Shown here: positions 1 to 6,335 of the stretch, one piece after another
Layout: the number at the start of each line of letters is the position of its first letter
How positions within the stretch are numbered: the first letter of the stretch is position 1
DNA from: Rickettsiales bacterium
GTDB lineage: Bacteria; Pseudomonadota; Alphaproteobacteria; Rickettsiales; UBA1997
Length of the DNA stretch: 6,860 nucleotides
Assembly: GCA_947455845.1 (NCBI GenBank)
Contig: CANGQE010000074.1
Coordinates: 1 to 6,860, forward strand
Reading direction: 5' to 3'
Translations under genes and position numbers: made by a program
The notes under the pieces: model-generated
Databases searched by the model: none
The model's input: only the letters and a program-made list of their open reading frames with translations
What the model was told of the DNA's origin: nothing

Positions 1-1
1 A

Positions 2-1168
2 CATATTTCGCATTTACCCGGTGATCCCTTTTTAACTATTCACAGTAAAATTGAGGGTGCGGTTACTTACACCAATTTGCTTTTCATTCCGGCAACAAAA
101 CCTTTTGATCTTTTTCATCCCGACCGCAAAACTTCGGTAAAACTTTACGTAAAAAAAGTTTTTATCAGTGAAGAATTAAGTTTGGTTCCGGCCTGCATGC
201 GCTTCCTGCGTGGCTTAATCGATTCTGACGATTTACCACTAAACATTAGCCGTGAAAATTTACAACACAGTTTAGTACTGGAAAAAATTCGCAAAGCCAC
301 AGTCAATAAAGTGCTTTCCGAGCTCAAGAAAAAAGCCAATGAAAGCGAAGAAGAATATTTAAAATTCTGGAATAATTTCGGTGCAGTTTTGAAAGAGGGC
401 TTATGCGAATCATCAGATTTCCGTGAAAAAATTCTGGAAATTTCTCGTTTTTATTCGTCAAAATCTCCCGACAAATTTATTTCAATCGCCGAATATTTAG
501 ACCGCGCCAAAACAGGGCAGGACAAGATTTATTTCTTGAGCGGCGAGTCGGTTGAGAAAATAAAATCTTCACCACAATTAGAAATTTTCTTACAAAAAGA
601 TGTTGAGGTTTTATTTCTAACCGACGCTGTTGATGAATTTTGGGTTACTGTTGCTTTGCCTTACAAAGAGAAGGAATTCCAATCGATCAACCGCCACGAT
701 GTTGACCTAAAAAATATCGACAAAAGCCCTGAAGAAAAAGCCGAAGACAGTGAAGAAAAAAAGTCAGAAGAATCTGAATTAAAAGATGTCACCGCCAGTC
801 AATTTGAAGGATTCATCAAGTTCATTAAAGAAACTTTGGGCGACAAAATTAAAGAAGCGCGAATTTCTAAAAAACTTACTAATAGCCCTGTTTGTTTGGC
901 TGTTGACGCCGGTTCAATGGATATTCGTTTGGAAAGATTTTTGCTTGAACAAAAACAAATTCAGGCCGGAACTGCTAAAATTTTTGAAGTGAATCCGAGT
1001 AATCCGATTATTAAATCTTTGAATGAGAATTACACGGATGCGGCTAAGAAAGTAGAGGTTCAAGATAAGATTTTTACTTTGTTTGACTTGGCTTGTGTGA
1101 TTGAGGATGAGCCAATTGCGGATGCGAAGGATTTTTCTAGAAGGATTCAGGGGTTGATGGGGAATTAG
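2..1168 (+). CDS. htpG: Molecular chaperone HtpG (Hsp90 family), 5'-truncated by window edge
   Basis: ATP-dependent cytosolic Hsp90 chaperone, a homodimer that remodels client proteins. The frame is open from base 2 to a TAG stop at 1166-1168, giving about 388 residues. The bacterial family is usually about 620-640 residues, so the N-terminal ATPase domain and the start codon lie off the left edge. What remains is the middle and C-terminal domains. Recognisable family signatures are NLLFIP near 74-91, LFHPDR, VKLYVKKVFI, RGLIDSDDLPLNISRE (ending about 256) and FWNNFGAVLKEGLC (about 368-412). An acidic Glu/Lys linker spans about 724-786. The C-terminal dimerisation domain follows, with SPVCLAVDAG and an LERFLLEQ helix. 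The sequence type is alphaproteobacterial. A TTG at 77 is in frame but internal, not a real start. The last 120 nt of the coding strand are very G-rich (38 G, 10 C by hand count). Transcription converges on the M48 protease gene, with a palindromic repeat between them. Identification is secure. Confidence 0.96.
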   Translation, partial: HISHLPGDPFLTIHSKIEGAVTYTNLLFIPATKPFDLFHPDRKTSVKLYVKKVFISEELSLVPACMRFLRGLIDSDDLPLNISRENLQHSLVLEKIRKATVNKVLSELKKKANESEEEYLKFWNNFGAVLKEGLCESSDFREKILEISRFYSSKSPDKFISIAEYLDRAKTGQDKIYFLSGESVEKIKSSPQLEIFLQKDVEVLFLTDAVDEFWVTVALPYKEKEFQSINRHDVDLKNIDKSPEEKAEDSEEKKSEESELKDVTASQFEGFIKFIKETLGDKIKEARISKKLTNSPVCLAVDAGSMDIRLERFLLEQKQIQAGTAKIFEVNPSNPIIKSLNENYTDAAKKVEVQDKIFTLFDLACVIEDEPIADAKDFSRRIQGLMGN

Positions 1169-1188
1169 GAATTTGAGCAAGTTGCCTG

Positions 1189-1314
1189 ATAAATCACCCT
1201 TCCGCCCACCTGCGGCGGGCTCCCTCCCTCTTTTTCAAAGAGGGCTTTCCGCGCGGTCTAGCCCTCTTTGAAAAAGAGGGAGGGAGCCGCGTCAGCGGCG
1301 GAAGGGTGATTTAT
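1189..1314. repeat. Palindromic intergenic element, copy 1 (full inverted repeat)
   Basis: Long inverted repeat between two convergent genes. The outer 18-bp arms are perfect complements (1189-1206 with 1297-1314) and contain AAATCACCC and GGGTGATTT. The inner 29-nt arms (1218-1246 with 1260-1288) are also perfect complements. Each inner arm holds its own mini-hairpin, CCCTCTTT-TTC-AAAGAGGG (1226-1244 on the left). The tip is the self-complementary octamer CCGCGCGG (1249-1256). Between outer and inner arms, each side has a short extra stem: CCGCC with GGCGG on the left (1202-1218) and GCCGC-gtca-GCGGC on the right (1286-1299). The whole can fold as a cross-shaped structure. An outermost GAGCAA (1175-1180) and its complement just after 1314 may extend the palindrome with an 8-nt offset. 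It could stop transcription from both sides. Its relation to the elements near 5713-5909 and 6336-6474 suggests a dispersed family. Confidence 0.93.
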
Positions 1315-1323
1315 TGCTCCAAA

Positions 1324-2700
1324 CTATTTATCTTTCTTATCCTTCTCCTCCTTCCCCAACTCCAACAAATCATCCGCCCTTAACAATTCCAATTTCGCCG
1401 ATTTATCCAACTTCCCCTTCGCTTCCTTAGCATATTTCCGGCACTTCTCCTTGTCGTTAATCAACAAATTATATTCCGACAAAGCCAGCAAAGACCTACC
1501 TTCGTCGCCTAGTTTAGAATAAGCATCAGCCAACTGCTTAAACAAAAATGGATTTTCATTTTCAAAAACTTCTGCTTCGTGCAAGCGCTTAATCGCCCGT
1601 CCCAACAAATCAGAATCATTCTTTTTCAAAGCCAAAATTCCCGCAGCAAAAGAAATTTTTGCTTGCGCCCCATCTCTCGCATTAAGGATTTTAATCGCGC
1701 GATTGTAAGCCAAAATAGAATCCTCAATACGGCCACTTTCAAAAAGAATTTGGCCTTTTAATTCGTAAAGAAATCCCAAAGCCGCATCCTGCTTCAACAA
1801 GATTCTATCTTTTTCACTAATGATTGGATCCAGCAACGCCAAGGATTCATCCACTTTTCCTTTTCTAAAAAGTGCGATTGATTTTCTGTAATTAGACAAT
1901 TCATCATTCTGATTTTTATATCTGGCAAGTATCACTTCAGGATTGTCAATAAAGGCCTCGAGCTTTGCTGACACAATATCCATCGATCTCTGCAATTTCT
2001 GATTAATTTTTTTATCCGAAAATCTTTTATCAGCGCTGCGCGATTTAATCAGATCAATTCTTTTTTGGCTGACGGGATGCGACAATAAATATTCATCAAT
2101 TTGGCCTTTGTAGCCAACCATTTCCGCTTCAAAAAATTCCAGCAATTTTATCAAACCATCGGCGGGATATTTCATCTTGTCTAGATATTCAATGGCATGC
2201 TGATCTGCCGCCTCTTCTTGAGTACGAGTGAATTTCATGTAAAGCCTTTGCGCCGAGCCGGAACCACCGGAAATCAGCGCAATTCCTGCTTCAGGAGAAC
2301 CTGCCACCGCTGCACCAATTCCAAGTAAATAACTTAGCAGCATCGCACCCTGCGCTTGTTCTGCTCCTTCCGAAGAACGCGCCAAATGCCCTGCAGCAAT
2401 GTGACCAGTTTCGTGAGCAATTACTCCGATCAAAGCGTCCGGAGTTCTAAATTTTAAAATCAGCCCCGTATTAATAAAAACATTCTGCCCACCACTAACA
2501 AAGGCGTTGATACTATTATCGTTAACGATGTAAATTTTAATATTTTGCACATCTAAATCCGCCGCCCGAAAAATCGGATCAGACAATTCATGCAAAAACT
2601 TTTCCGTTTCAGCATCGCGAATTAAAGACACTCCCGCAAAAGAATTTTTTGCTAAGAAAAAAATCAAAATTAAGCTGAAGAAATTGAATTTCCTTTTCAC
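1324..2700 (-). CDS. Secreted M48-family zinc metalloprotease with C-terminal TPR region (BepA/YfgC-like)
   Basis: Predicted periplasmic metallopeptidase of the BepA type; in the family these act in outer-membrane protein assembly and quality control. Numbering from the GTG at 2700 gives 458 residues. A basic N-terminus (KRK) and a hydrophobic stretch ending near NSFA form a signal peptide (about 1-23). The zinc site HETGH is at 96-100 (catalytic Glu97). The third ligand is Glu162 in the TQEEAAD motif. A downstream SHP (His208) matches the regulatory histidine region of BepA. Residues about 270-450 are helical pairs in the style of tetratricopeptide repeats, ending in a Lys/Glu-rich tail. Start choice: TTG at 2706, GTG at 2703 and GTG at 2700 are all in frame and none has a clear ribosome site; 2700 puts the basic signal-peptide region directly at the start. 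The gene diverges from the 73-aa ORF across about 35 bp. The downstream palindrome separates it from htpG. Confidence 0.92.
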   Translation of the reverse strand: MKRKFNFFSLILIFFLAKNSFAGVSLIRDAETEKFLHELSDPIFRAADLDVQNIKIYIVNDNSINAFVSGGQNVFINTGLILKFRTPDALIGVIAHETGHIAAGHLARSSEGAEQAQGAMLLSYLLGIGAAVAGSPEAGIALISGGSGSAQRLYMKFTRTQEEAADQHAIEYLDKMKYPADGLIKLLEFFEAEMVGYKGQIDEYLLSHPVSQKRIDLIKSRSADKRFSDKKINQKLQRSMDIVSAKLEAFIDNPEVILARYKNQNDELSNYRKSIALFRKGKVDESLALLDPIISEKDRILLKQDAALGFLYELKGQILFESGRIEDSILAYNRAIKILNARDGAQAKISFAAGILALKKNDSDLLGRAIKRLHEAEVFENENPFLFKQLADAYSKLGDEGRSLLALSEYNLLINDKEKCRKYAKEAKGKLDKSAKLELLRADDLLELGKEEKDKKDK

Positions 2701-2710
2701 CACCAAACTG

Positions 2711-2731
2711 TTAATTGTTAATTGATAATTG
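2711..2731. repeat. Three tandem heptamers (TTAATTG, TTAATTG, ATAATTG) in the divergent gap
   Basis: Three adjacent 7-bp units, the third differing at one base, fill most of the short gap between the divergent M48 protease and 73-aa ORF starts. Any promoters for the two genes must overlap this AT-rich stretch or lie inside the neighbouring gene. The unit could be a small operator, or simply a low-complexity expansion. The sequence shows the repeat; a regulatory role is only a possibility. Confidence 0.6.
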
Positions 2732-2735
2732 CTAA

Positions 2736-2957
2736 ATGATCTACCATCCCAAAGAACATAAAGTCACCAAATTCATTAAGCTTTTAGCTTTTTGGGCCAG
2801 CATTTTTGTAATGTCTTGGTTACTTATTTTAATGTTTCACGACGATATCACAATTCCGCAAAAACAAATTACCCTGAAAGTTAATATGAAAAACAGGGTA
2901 AATATTTGTCTGCCCGAAAATGAGGATGTTTTTCAGGATTCGTTTTTTGGGTTTTAG
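2736..2957 (+). CDS. Small single-pass membrane protein, unknown function (73 aa)
   Basis: I do not recognise a family. The ATG start is followed by a short charged, His-containing N-terminus (about 1-12) and a strongly hydrophobic segment rich in Trp, Phe, Leu and Ile (about 13-34), which should span the membrane. A polar tail of about 39 residues follows, with TIPQKQITLKVN and a C-terminal DSFFGF. No Shine-Dalgarno-like sequence precedes the ATG. It is the first gene of the + strand run leading to xerD, but a GC-rich hairpin separates the two. Support for being a real gene: it fills the space exactly, has sensible membrane topology, and shows the local drift from C-rich 5' codons to G-rich 3' codons seen in its neighbours. 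The short length keeps confidence moderate. Confidence 0.6.
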   Translation: MIYHPKEHKVTKFIKLLAFWASIFVMSWLLILMFHDDITIPQKQITLKVNMKNRVNICLPENEDVFQDSFFGF

Positions 2958-2971
2958 TAGGAGTACAAAAC

Positions 2972-3008
2972 TACCGCAACCCGCTGTTCGAGCGGAGGGT
3001 TAGCGGTA
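2972..3008. repeat. GC-rich hairpin element upstream of xerD
   Basis: TACCGC (2972-2977) pairs with GCGGTA (3003-3008), AACCC with GGGTT, and an inner CCGCT-gttcg-AGCGG stem closes the tip. One unpaired base breaks the stem. The hairpin starts 15 bp after the 73-aa gene and ends 15 bp before the xerD ATG. No T-run directly follows the stem on the + strand (the sequence is A-rich), so it is not a classic + strand intrinsic terminator. It may be another small palindromic repeat family or an mRNA processing or stability element. Confidence 0.75.
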
Positions 3009-3023
3009 CAAAAAAAAGAAAAC

Positions 3024-4007
3024 ATGCCCAACTCCACTCATCCACTAATCTCCAACTTCCTCGAAAAACTCAAAGCCGAAGACGGTCTTTCGCTTAACAC
3101 CACCCTCTCTTACAATCACGACCTAGAACTATTCGCCAAATTTCTCGCACCCAAAAACATTGCTTTTACAGATGTAACTCCCGACAACATCAAAGATTAC
3201 CTCTACGACCTCCACAAACAAAACTTACGCCCTGCTTCCGTTGCACGCAAAATCTCCTGCCTCAAAAATTTCTACAAATTTTTAGAAAGTGAGAACCTGA
3301 TTACAACAAGCCCCGCTCTTTACCTGCAAGCTCCCAAACGCGAAGCCAAATTACCCAAATTCCTCAGCGAAACCGAAGTTTTTAAAATGCTTAATTTTAT
3401 TAATTCCGACAAATCCGAGTTTGGCGTTAAACTATCCTGCATGCTCGAAATCCTTTACTCCGCAGGACTTCGCGTTACTGAATTAGTTTCAATTCCGATC
3501 TCCGCAATTCAGGAAGTTACCGACGAAAATGGCGAGAAAACTTTGCGTAATTATTTGATTGTAAAAGGCAAAGGCAGCAAAGAAAGAATCGCTCCCCTCA
3601 ATAAAGCCGCGATTAAAATGTTGATTGAATATTTGGCTTTGCGACAAAAACTTGGCCAAGAAAAATCAAAATGGCTTTTTGTCGGCATCGTACGCGCCAG
3701 TAAGAAATTAGGAGAAATTAAGCAGCGAAATTTTATTACAATTGATCACCATCTGACACGCCAACGTCTGCATCAAATGTTGAAAGAATTAGCGTCCAAA
3801 GTCGGGATTGATACGAGCAAAGTTCATCCCCACGTCATTCGCCACTCTTTCGCCTCACATTTGCTAAATAGCGGCGTAGATCTACGTGTGTTGCAGGAAT
3901 TGTTGGGACATTCCGATATTTCTACCACTGAAATTTACACCCACATTTTAGATTCAAAATTGAAAGATTTGGTACTGAAACATCATCCTTTATCTTTAAA
4001 GTTATAA
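3024..4007 (+). CDS. xerD: Site-specific tyrosine recombinase XerD
   Basis: Cytosolic tyrosine recombinase; with XerC it resolves chromosome dimers at dif, normally under FtsK control. At 327 residues it is somewhat longer than E. coli XerD (298). The N-terminal SAM-like core-binding domain covers about 5-95. The catalytic domain has all expected residues: Arg150 in AGLRVTEL, the Lys of GKGSKER (about 182-188), His270 and Arg273 in HPHVIRHSFASHLL, His296 in LLGHSDIS, and the nucleophile Tyr305 in EIYTHI. The spacing of the last four matches E. coli XerD. The C-terminal LVLKHHPLS resembles the XerD tail, which is why I prefer XerD over XerC. Extra residues lie at about 163-176 and 222-240. The start at 3024 has only a weak A-rich AAAGAA upstream. 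The 5' end is strikingly C-rich (43 C, 11 G in the first 120 nt). The next gene starts 4 bp after its stop, suggesting co-transcription. Confidence 0.95.
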   Translation: MPNSTHPLISNFLEKLKAEDGLSLNTTLSYNHDLELFAKFLAPKNIAFTDVTPDNIKDYLYDLHKQNLRPASVARKISCLKNFYKFLESENLITTSPALYLQAPKREAKLPKFLSETEVFKMLNFINSDKSEFGVKLSCMLEILYSAGLRVTELVSIPISAIQEVTDENGEKTLRNYLIVKGKGSKERIAPLNKAAIKMLIEYLALRQKLGQEKSKWLFVGIVRASKKLGEIKQRNFITIDHHLTRQRLHQMLKELASKVGIDTSKVHPHVIRHSFASHLLNSGVDLRVLQELLGHSDISTTEIYTHILDSKLKDLVLKHHPLSLKL

Positions 4008-4011
4008 ATTT

Positions 4012-4623
4012 ATGGCTGCCCCGAAAAACAAATATTTATCTCGCATTGAAGGCCTCTTGGTAACAATCGGCAGCCTTGATGGAAAACTGCGAGAACTCGC
4101 CAAAAGACGTCAAAATAAAAAGGAAGAAATGCGTGGGATCACTGAGGGCGGCGCTTCAATTGCAAGCCCTGATGCTGATACTGATAAAGATCTAAACGCC
4201 CAAATTGCCGCAATCTCTGAACAAAGATCCGCCATTGAGGCGCAAAAATATCTCAACCAAATATTTGAAGAAGCTAGTAAGAATAAAATCTTAGAAGATG
4301 GTCAAGACGATCAAAAAGGTGGAGGATCTTTTAAATGTAACTCGCTGGAAGAAGCATCGGCAATGGCTCACGAAATCGCCTCAACTTACGAAAAACTCGG
4401 ATTTAAATGCAATATTTCACGCGATGGCAATGTCTTTAAGGTGAATGTTGAGGTTCCTAAAGAGTTGGTGGGTAAGGATCCATTGGCAATGTCGGCAGAT
4501 GAATTGTTGAAGGCGCGGGAGTTAAAAGATAAGAAATTAGAAACCCCGAATGCCTCGCCTAAGCCGTTTGGTAAGGCTGAGAAACCATTTAATGAGATTG
4601 GGGCTGGTGTGTTACAATTTTAG
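4012..4623 (+). CDS. Hypothetical protein, likely coupled to xerD (203 aa)
   Basis: No family recognised. It begins 4 bp after the xerD stop codon, with no ribosome-binding motif of its own, so translation is probably coupled to xerD. Residues about 8-44 are highly charged and helical (RELAKRRQNKKEEM), a good coiled-coil candidate. A Gly/Ala/Asp linker follows, then a second helical stretch (about 60-92). A compact part at about 107-151 has the order beta-helix-beta-beta: FKCNSLEEASAMAHEIASTY, GFKCNISRDG, then VFKVNVEVPKEL. A polar, Pro- and Lys-containing tail ends in GAGVLQF. There is no signal peptide or membrane segment, so it is likely cytosolic. It converges on cobS across a short palindrome. 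Adjacency to xerD hints at co-expression, but no function can be assigned from this sequence. Confidence 0.8.
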   Translation: MAAPKNKYLSRIEGLLVTIGSLDGKLRELAKRRQNKKEEMRGITEGGASIASPDADTDKDLNAQIAAISEQRSAIEAQKYLNQIFEEASKNKILEDGQDDQKGGGSFKCNSLEEASAMAHEIASTYEKLGFKCNISRDGNVFKVNVEVPKELVGKDPLAMSADELLKARELKDKKLETPNASPKPFGKAEKPFNEIGAGVLQF

Positions 4624-4641
4624 AATGCTACTGGCGACGAG

Positions 4642-4682
4642 GTGGACCCCGCACTTGCTAATGGGTCCACAGTGCCGCGCGG
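4642..4682. repeat. Intergenic palindrome fragment with CCGCGCGG tip motif
   Basis: A perfect 8-bp inverted repeat, GTGGACCC (4642-4649) with GGGTCCAC (4663-4670), has a 13-nt loop. GCACT (4651-4655) can alternatively pair with AGTGC (4671-4675). Right after comes CCGCGCGG (4675-4682), the same self-complementary octamer found at the tip of the elements near 1249 and 5829. It sits between convergent genes. It may be a decayed or distinct member of the palindromic family, or a bidirectional transcription barrier; no T-run is present. Confidence 0.65.
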
Positions 4683-4695
4683 TAAGAATCAAAAC

Positions 4696-5640
4696 TTAAA
4701 CCTCTTCCCCAAACACCCGCTGATAAAATTCCCGAATCACTGCCTTCTCATCATCAATCACTTTATTAGCAAAGCTCAGTGTAAAAGCCGTTTTCACCGA
4801 CCCAAAAATCTCAATATTACGCCCCCAAGAAATCAAAGTGCGTAACGAAATCAAATTCGAAATATCCCCATTCCTAAAAGCCTCACGACTCAAATTCGCC
4901 AAGCGCACCATCATTTTAGCAGTTTGCTGATGTAATTTTGAATTTAAGAATGGCAGCTTTTTTAACAAAATCGCCAGCTCTTGCTCGTCATTTAAATAGT
5001 TCAACGCCGCCACGATATTCCAGCGATCCATCTGGGCTTGGTTAATCAAATTAGTACCGTGGTAAATTCCCAAATCATCCCCCGCACCCAAAGTATTAGA
5101 AGTGGCAAATAAGCGAAAATACTTGCTTGGTGTGATAATTTCATTTTCTTCAAGAAGCGCAAATTTGCCGTCCTCTTCAAGCAAACGCTGAATCACAAAA
5201 GACACATCCGTCTTAATCGCATCATACTCATCCAACACCAATACCAAATTATTGCGCAGCGCAAAAGGCACGATCCCTTCTTTAAATTCGGTAATTTGTT
5301 TGTCATTTTTCAACTTAATCACATCTTTACCCACCAAATCCATGCGCGTAATTTGCGAGTCAAAATTAATCCGCAAACAAGGCCAGTTAAGGCGCGCCGC
5401 CACCTGTTCAATGTGGGTAGATTTACCAGTGCCATGCATCCCCTGAATCAACACCCGCTGATTAAACACAAACCCCGCCAAAATCGCGAGCGTAGTTTTC
5501 GGATCAAAAAGATAATTCTCATCCAAGACTGGAACATATTCCGACCTCTCCTTAAACCCCCAAACCTCAAAGTCACAAGCCGTGCCGAAGGTTTTTTTGC
5601 AATCAATTTTGATCATTTGATCTTGGTCTTTTTTGGTCAT
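4696..5640 (-). CDS. cobS: CobS-type AAA+ ATPase (aerobic cobaltochelatase subunit CobS family)
   Basis: MoxR-related AAA+ ATPase. In cobalamin synthesis, CobS with CobT powers cobalt insertion into hydrogenobyrinic acid a,c-diamide by CobN. The 314 residues fit the family. An N-terminal segment (KTFG, then VPVLDENYLFDPKTTLAILAGF) is characteristic of CobS. Walker A is GMHGTGKST (67-75), followed by HIEQVAARLNWPC. Walker B is VLVLDEYD (133-140). Sensor 1 is Asn182 in FATSNT. The signatures YHGTNLINQAQMDRWNIV (about 193-210) and SLRTLISW (265-272) supply arginine candidates Arg206 and Arg267, and the REFYQRVFGEE end is typical. An in-frame ATG at residue 9 (about 5616) is an alternative start; neither start has a clear ribosome site. 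No cobT or cobN lies beside it: the downstream neighbour converges and the upstream neighbour is a repeat plus a DUF559 gene. The real substrate in this organism is therefore open. Confidence 0.92.
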   Translation of the reverse strand: MTKKDQDQMIKIDCKKTFGTACDFEVWGFKERSEYVPVLDENYLFDPKTTLAILAGFVFNQRVLIQGMHGTGKSTHIEQVAARLNWPCLRINFDSQITRMDLVGKDVIKLKNDKQITEFKEGIVPFALRNNLVLVLDEYDAIKTDVSFVIQRLLEEDGKFALLEENEIITPSKYFRLFATSNTLGAGDDLGIYHGTNLINQAQMDRWNIVAALNYLNDEQELAILLKKLPFLNSKLHQQTAKMMVRLANLSREAFRNGDISNLISLRTLISWGRNIEIFGSVKTAFTLSFANKVIDDEKAVIREFYQRVFGEEV

Positions 5641-5712
5641 TTTATTTGGGAAATTTGTTTAGGGATTTTTGCAACTTCAGCCACTATTTACCTTTAAAAA
5701 AAATCTGCAAAT

Positions 5713-5909
5713 AAATCCTCCGTCTAATCGCTACGCGATTATCCACCTCCTTTTTACTCGTAAGTTTTTTTTATTTTTAATTGAACGAGTCGCAATTTGC
5801 TTTCAGCAAATTGTCAAAGGAGGCTTAACCGCGCGGACAAGCCCTCTTTGAAAAAGAGGGAGGGAGCCGCGCTGTAGCGTTAGCGAAAGCGGGGCGGAAG
5901 GGTGATTTA
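5713..5909. repeat. Palindromic element, copy 2 (chimeric: divergent left half, canonical right half)
   Basis: The right half (5840-5868) is identical to the 29-nt inner right arm of copy 1, and the outer GGCGGAAGGGTGATTT follows at 5893-5908. The tip octamer CCGCGCGG is at 5829-5836. The left half has the same plan but different sequence. It starts AAATCCTCCGTC (5713-5724), then a side stem TAATCGC-tac-GCGATTA (5725-5741), then CCTCCTTT (5746-5753) pairing with AAAGGAGG (5816-5823). The loop of that last pair, only 3 nt in copy 1, is here about 62 nt. It holds its own perfect hairpin, CAATTTGC-tttca-GCAAATTG (5793-5813), and a T-rich tract. The right variable segment (about 5867-5892) is rich in AGCG/CGCT stems. 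This element accounts for most of the gap between cobS and the DUF559 gene. I see no gene in the gap. Confidence 0.85.
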
Positions 5910-5929
5910 AAATCTACAAGTTCAACTTC

Positions 5930-6283
5930 CTACTTCAACCACTCCTCAACCACCAAACAAACCCCCTCAAACTCCTTCATCACTTCAAAATTAGTAAACC
6001 TCAAAACCCTCAATCCACGAACCTTCTCTAAATAATTATCCCGAACCAAATCCCTCCTAATCCCCTCGTCCTCAAAATGACCATCCCCATCCACCTCAAT
6101 CACCAGCCCCTTCGCCGCACAATAAAAATCCACAATGCAATTCCCAATCGGCTTCTGCCGAAGAAATTTTTGCGAAGCTTCCCCCCGCAAATAACCAAAC
6201 CACAGCTTCTTTTCAGCTGGGGTCATTTCTATTCTAAGTTTTCTGGCTTTGATTTTAAGATCCGCTCGAAATGGTGTGAACAT
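5930..6283 (-). CDS. DUF559 / Vsr-like endonuclease-domain protein
   Basis: Small stand-alone DUF559 protein, a family grouped with very-short-patch-repair-like PD-(D/E)XK nuclease folds; its biological role is largely undetermined. From the ATG at 6283 it has 117 residues, about the usual size. Family features, numbered from that Met, are KARKLRIEMTPAEKKLW (about 12-28), a RQKPIG motif, then IVDFYC with Asp52, VIEVDGDGH with Glu63, Asp65 and His69, and the closing RVLRFTNFEVM. These acidic residues are the likely metal-binding site. A longer reading frame runs up to a TTG at 6337, but that codon lies inside a repeat arm, so the ATG is preferred. Palindromic elements lie 20 bp beyond the stop and about 52 bp before the start. 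The last 120 coding nt contain 46 G and only 3 C (hand count). It could be part of a mobile or repeat-associated unit. Confidence 0.88.
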   Translation of the reverse strand: MFTPFRADLKIKARKLRIEMTPAEKKLWFGYLRGEASQKFLRQKPIGNCIVDFYCAAKGLVIEVDGDGHFEDEGIRRDLVRDNYLEKVRGLRVLRFTNFEVMKEFEGVCLVVEEWLK

Positions 6284-6335
6284 ATCGGGTAGTTTGATTG
6301 GTGGGTTATTATTTATTTCTGAGCACGCTTCACGC

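Noticed and set aside
145..339. Open frame on the - strand inside htpG (also others at 786-992 + and 914-1180 -)
   Set aside because: Lies over a clearly recognised htpG coding frame; no domain-like composition or start context.
1189..1314. CRISPR array or tRNA cluster in the hairpin-rich intergenic regions
   Set aside because: Repeats are inverted and dispersed, not regularly spaced direct repeats with unique spacers. No tRNA-like arm set or acceptor end is present.
3024..4007. Integrase of a mobile island in place of housekeeping XerD
   Set aside because: Catalytic spacing, length and the HHP C-terminal tail fit XerD. There is no adjacent tRNA, attachment-site duplication or phage-like gene.
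4642..4845. 67-codon + strand frame opposite the cobS 3' end
   Set aside because: Starts in the palindromic fragment and runs antisense to the conserved CobS C-terminus.
5296..5697. 133-codon + strand frame opposite cobS
   Set aside because: Antisense to the conserved CobS Walker A region. Its length is a by-product of codon usage on the other strand; the product looks like low-quality His/Pro/Arg-rich sequence.
5669..5851. 60-codon + strand frame between cobS and the DUF559 gene
   Set aside because: Runs through the palindromic element and its loop insert. The translation follows the repeat, with no ribosome site or protein-like pattern.
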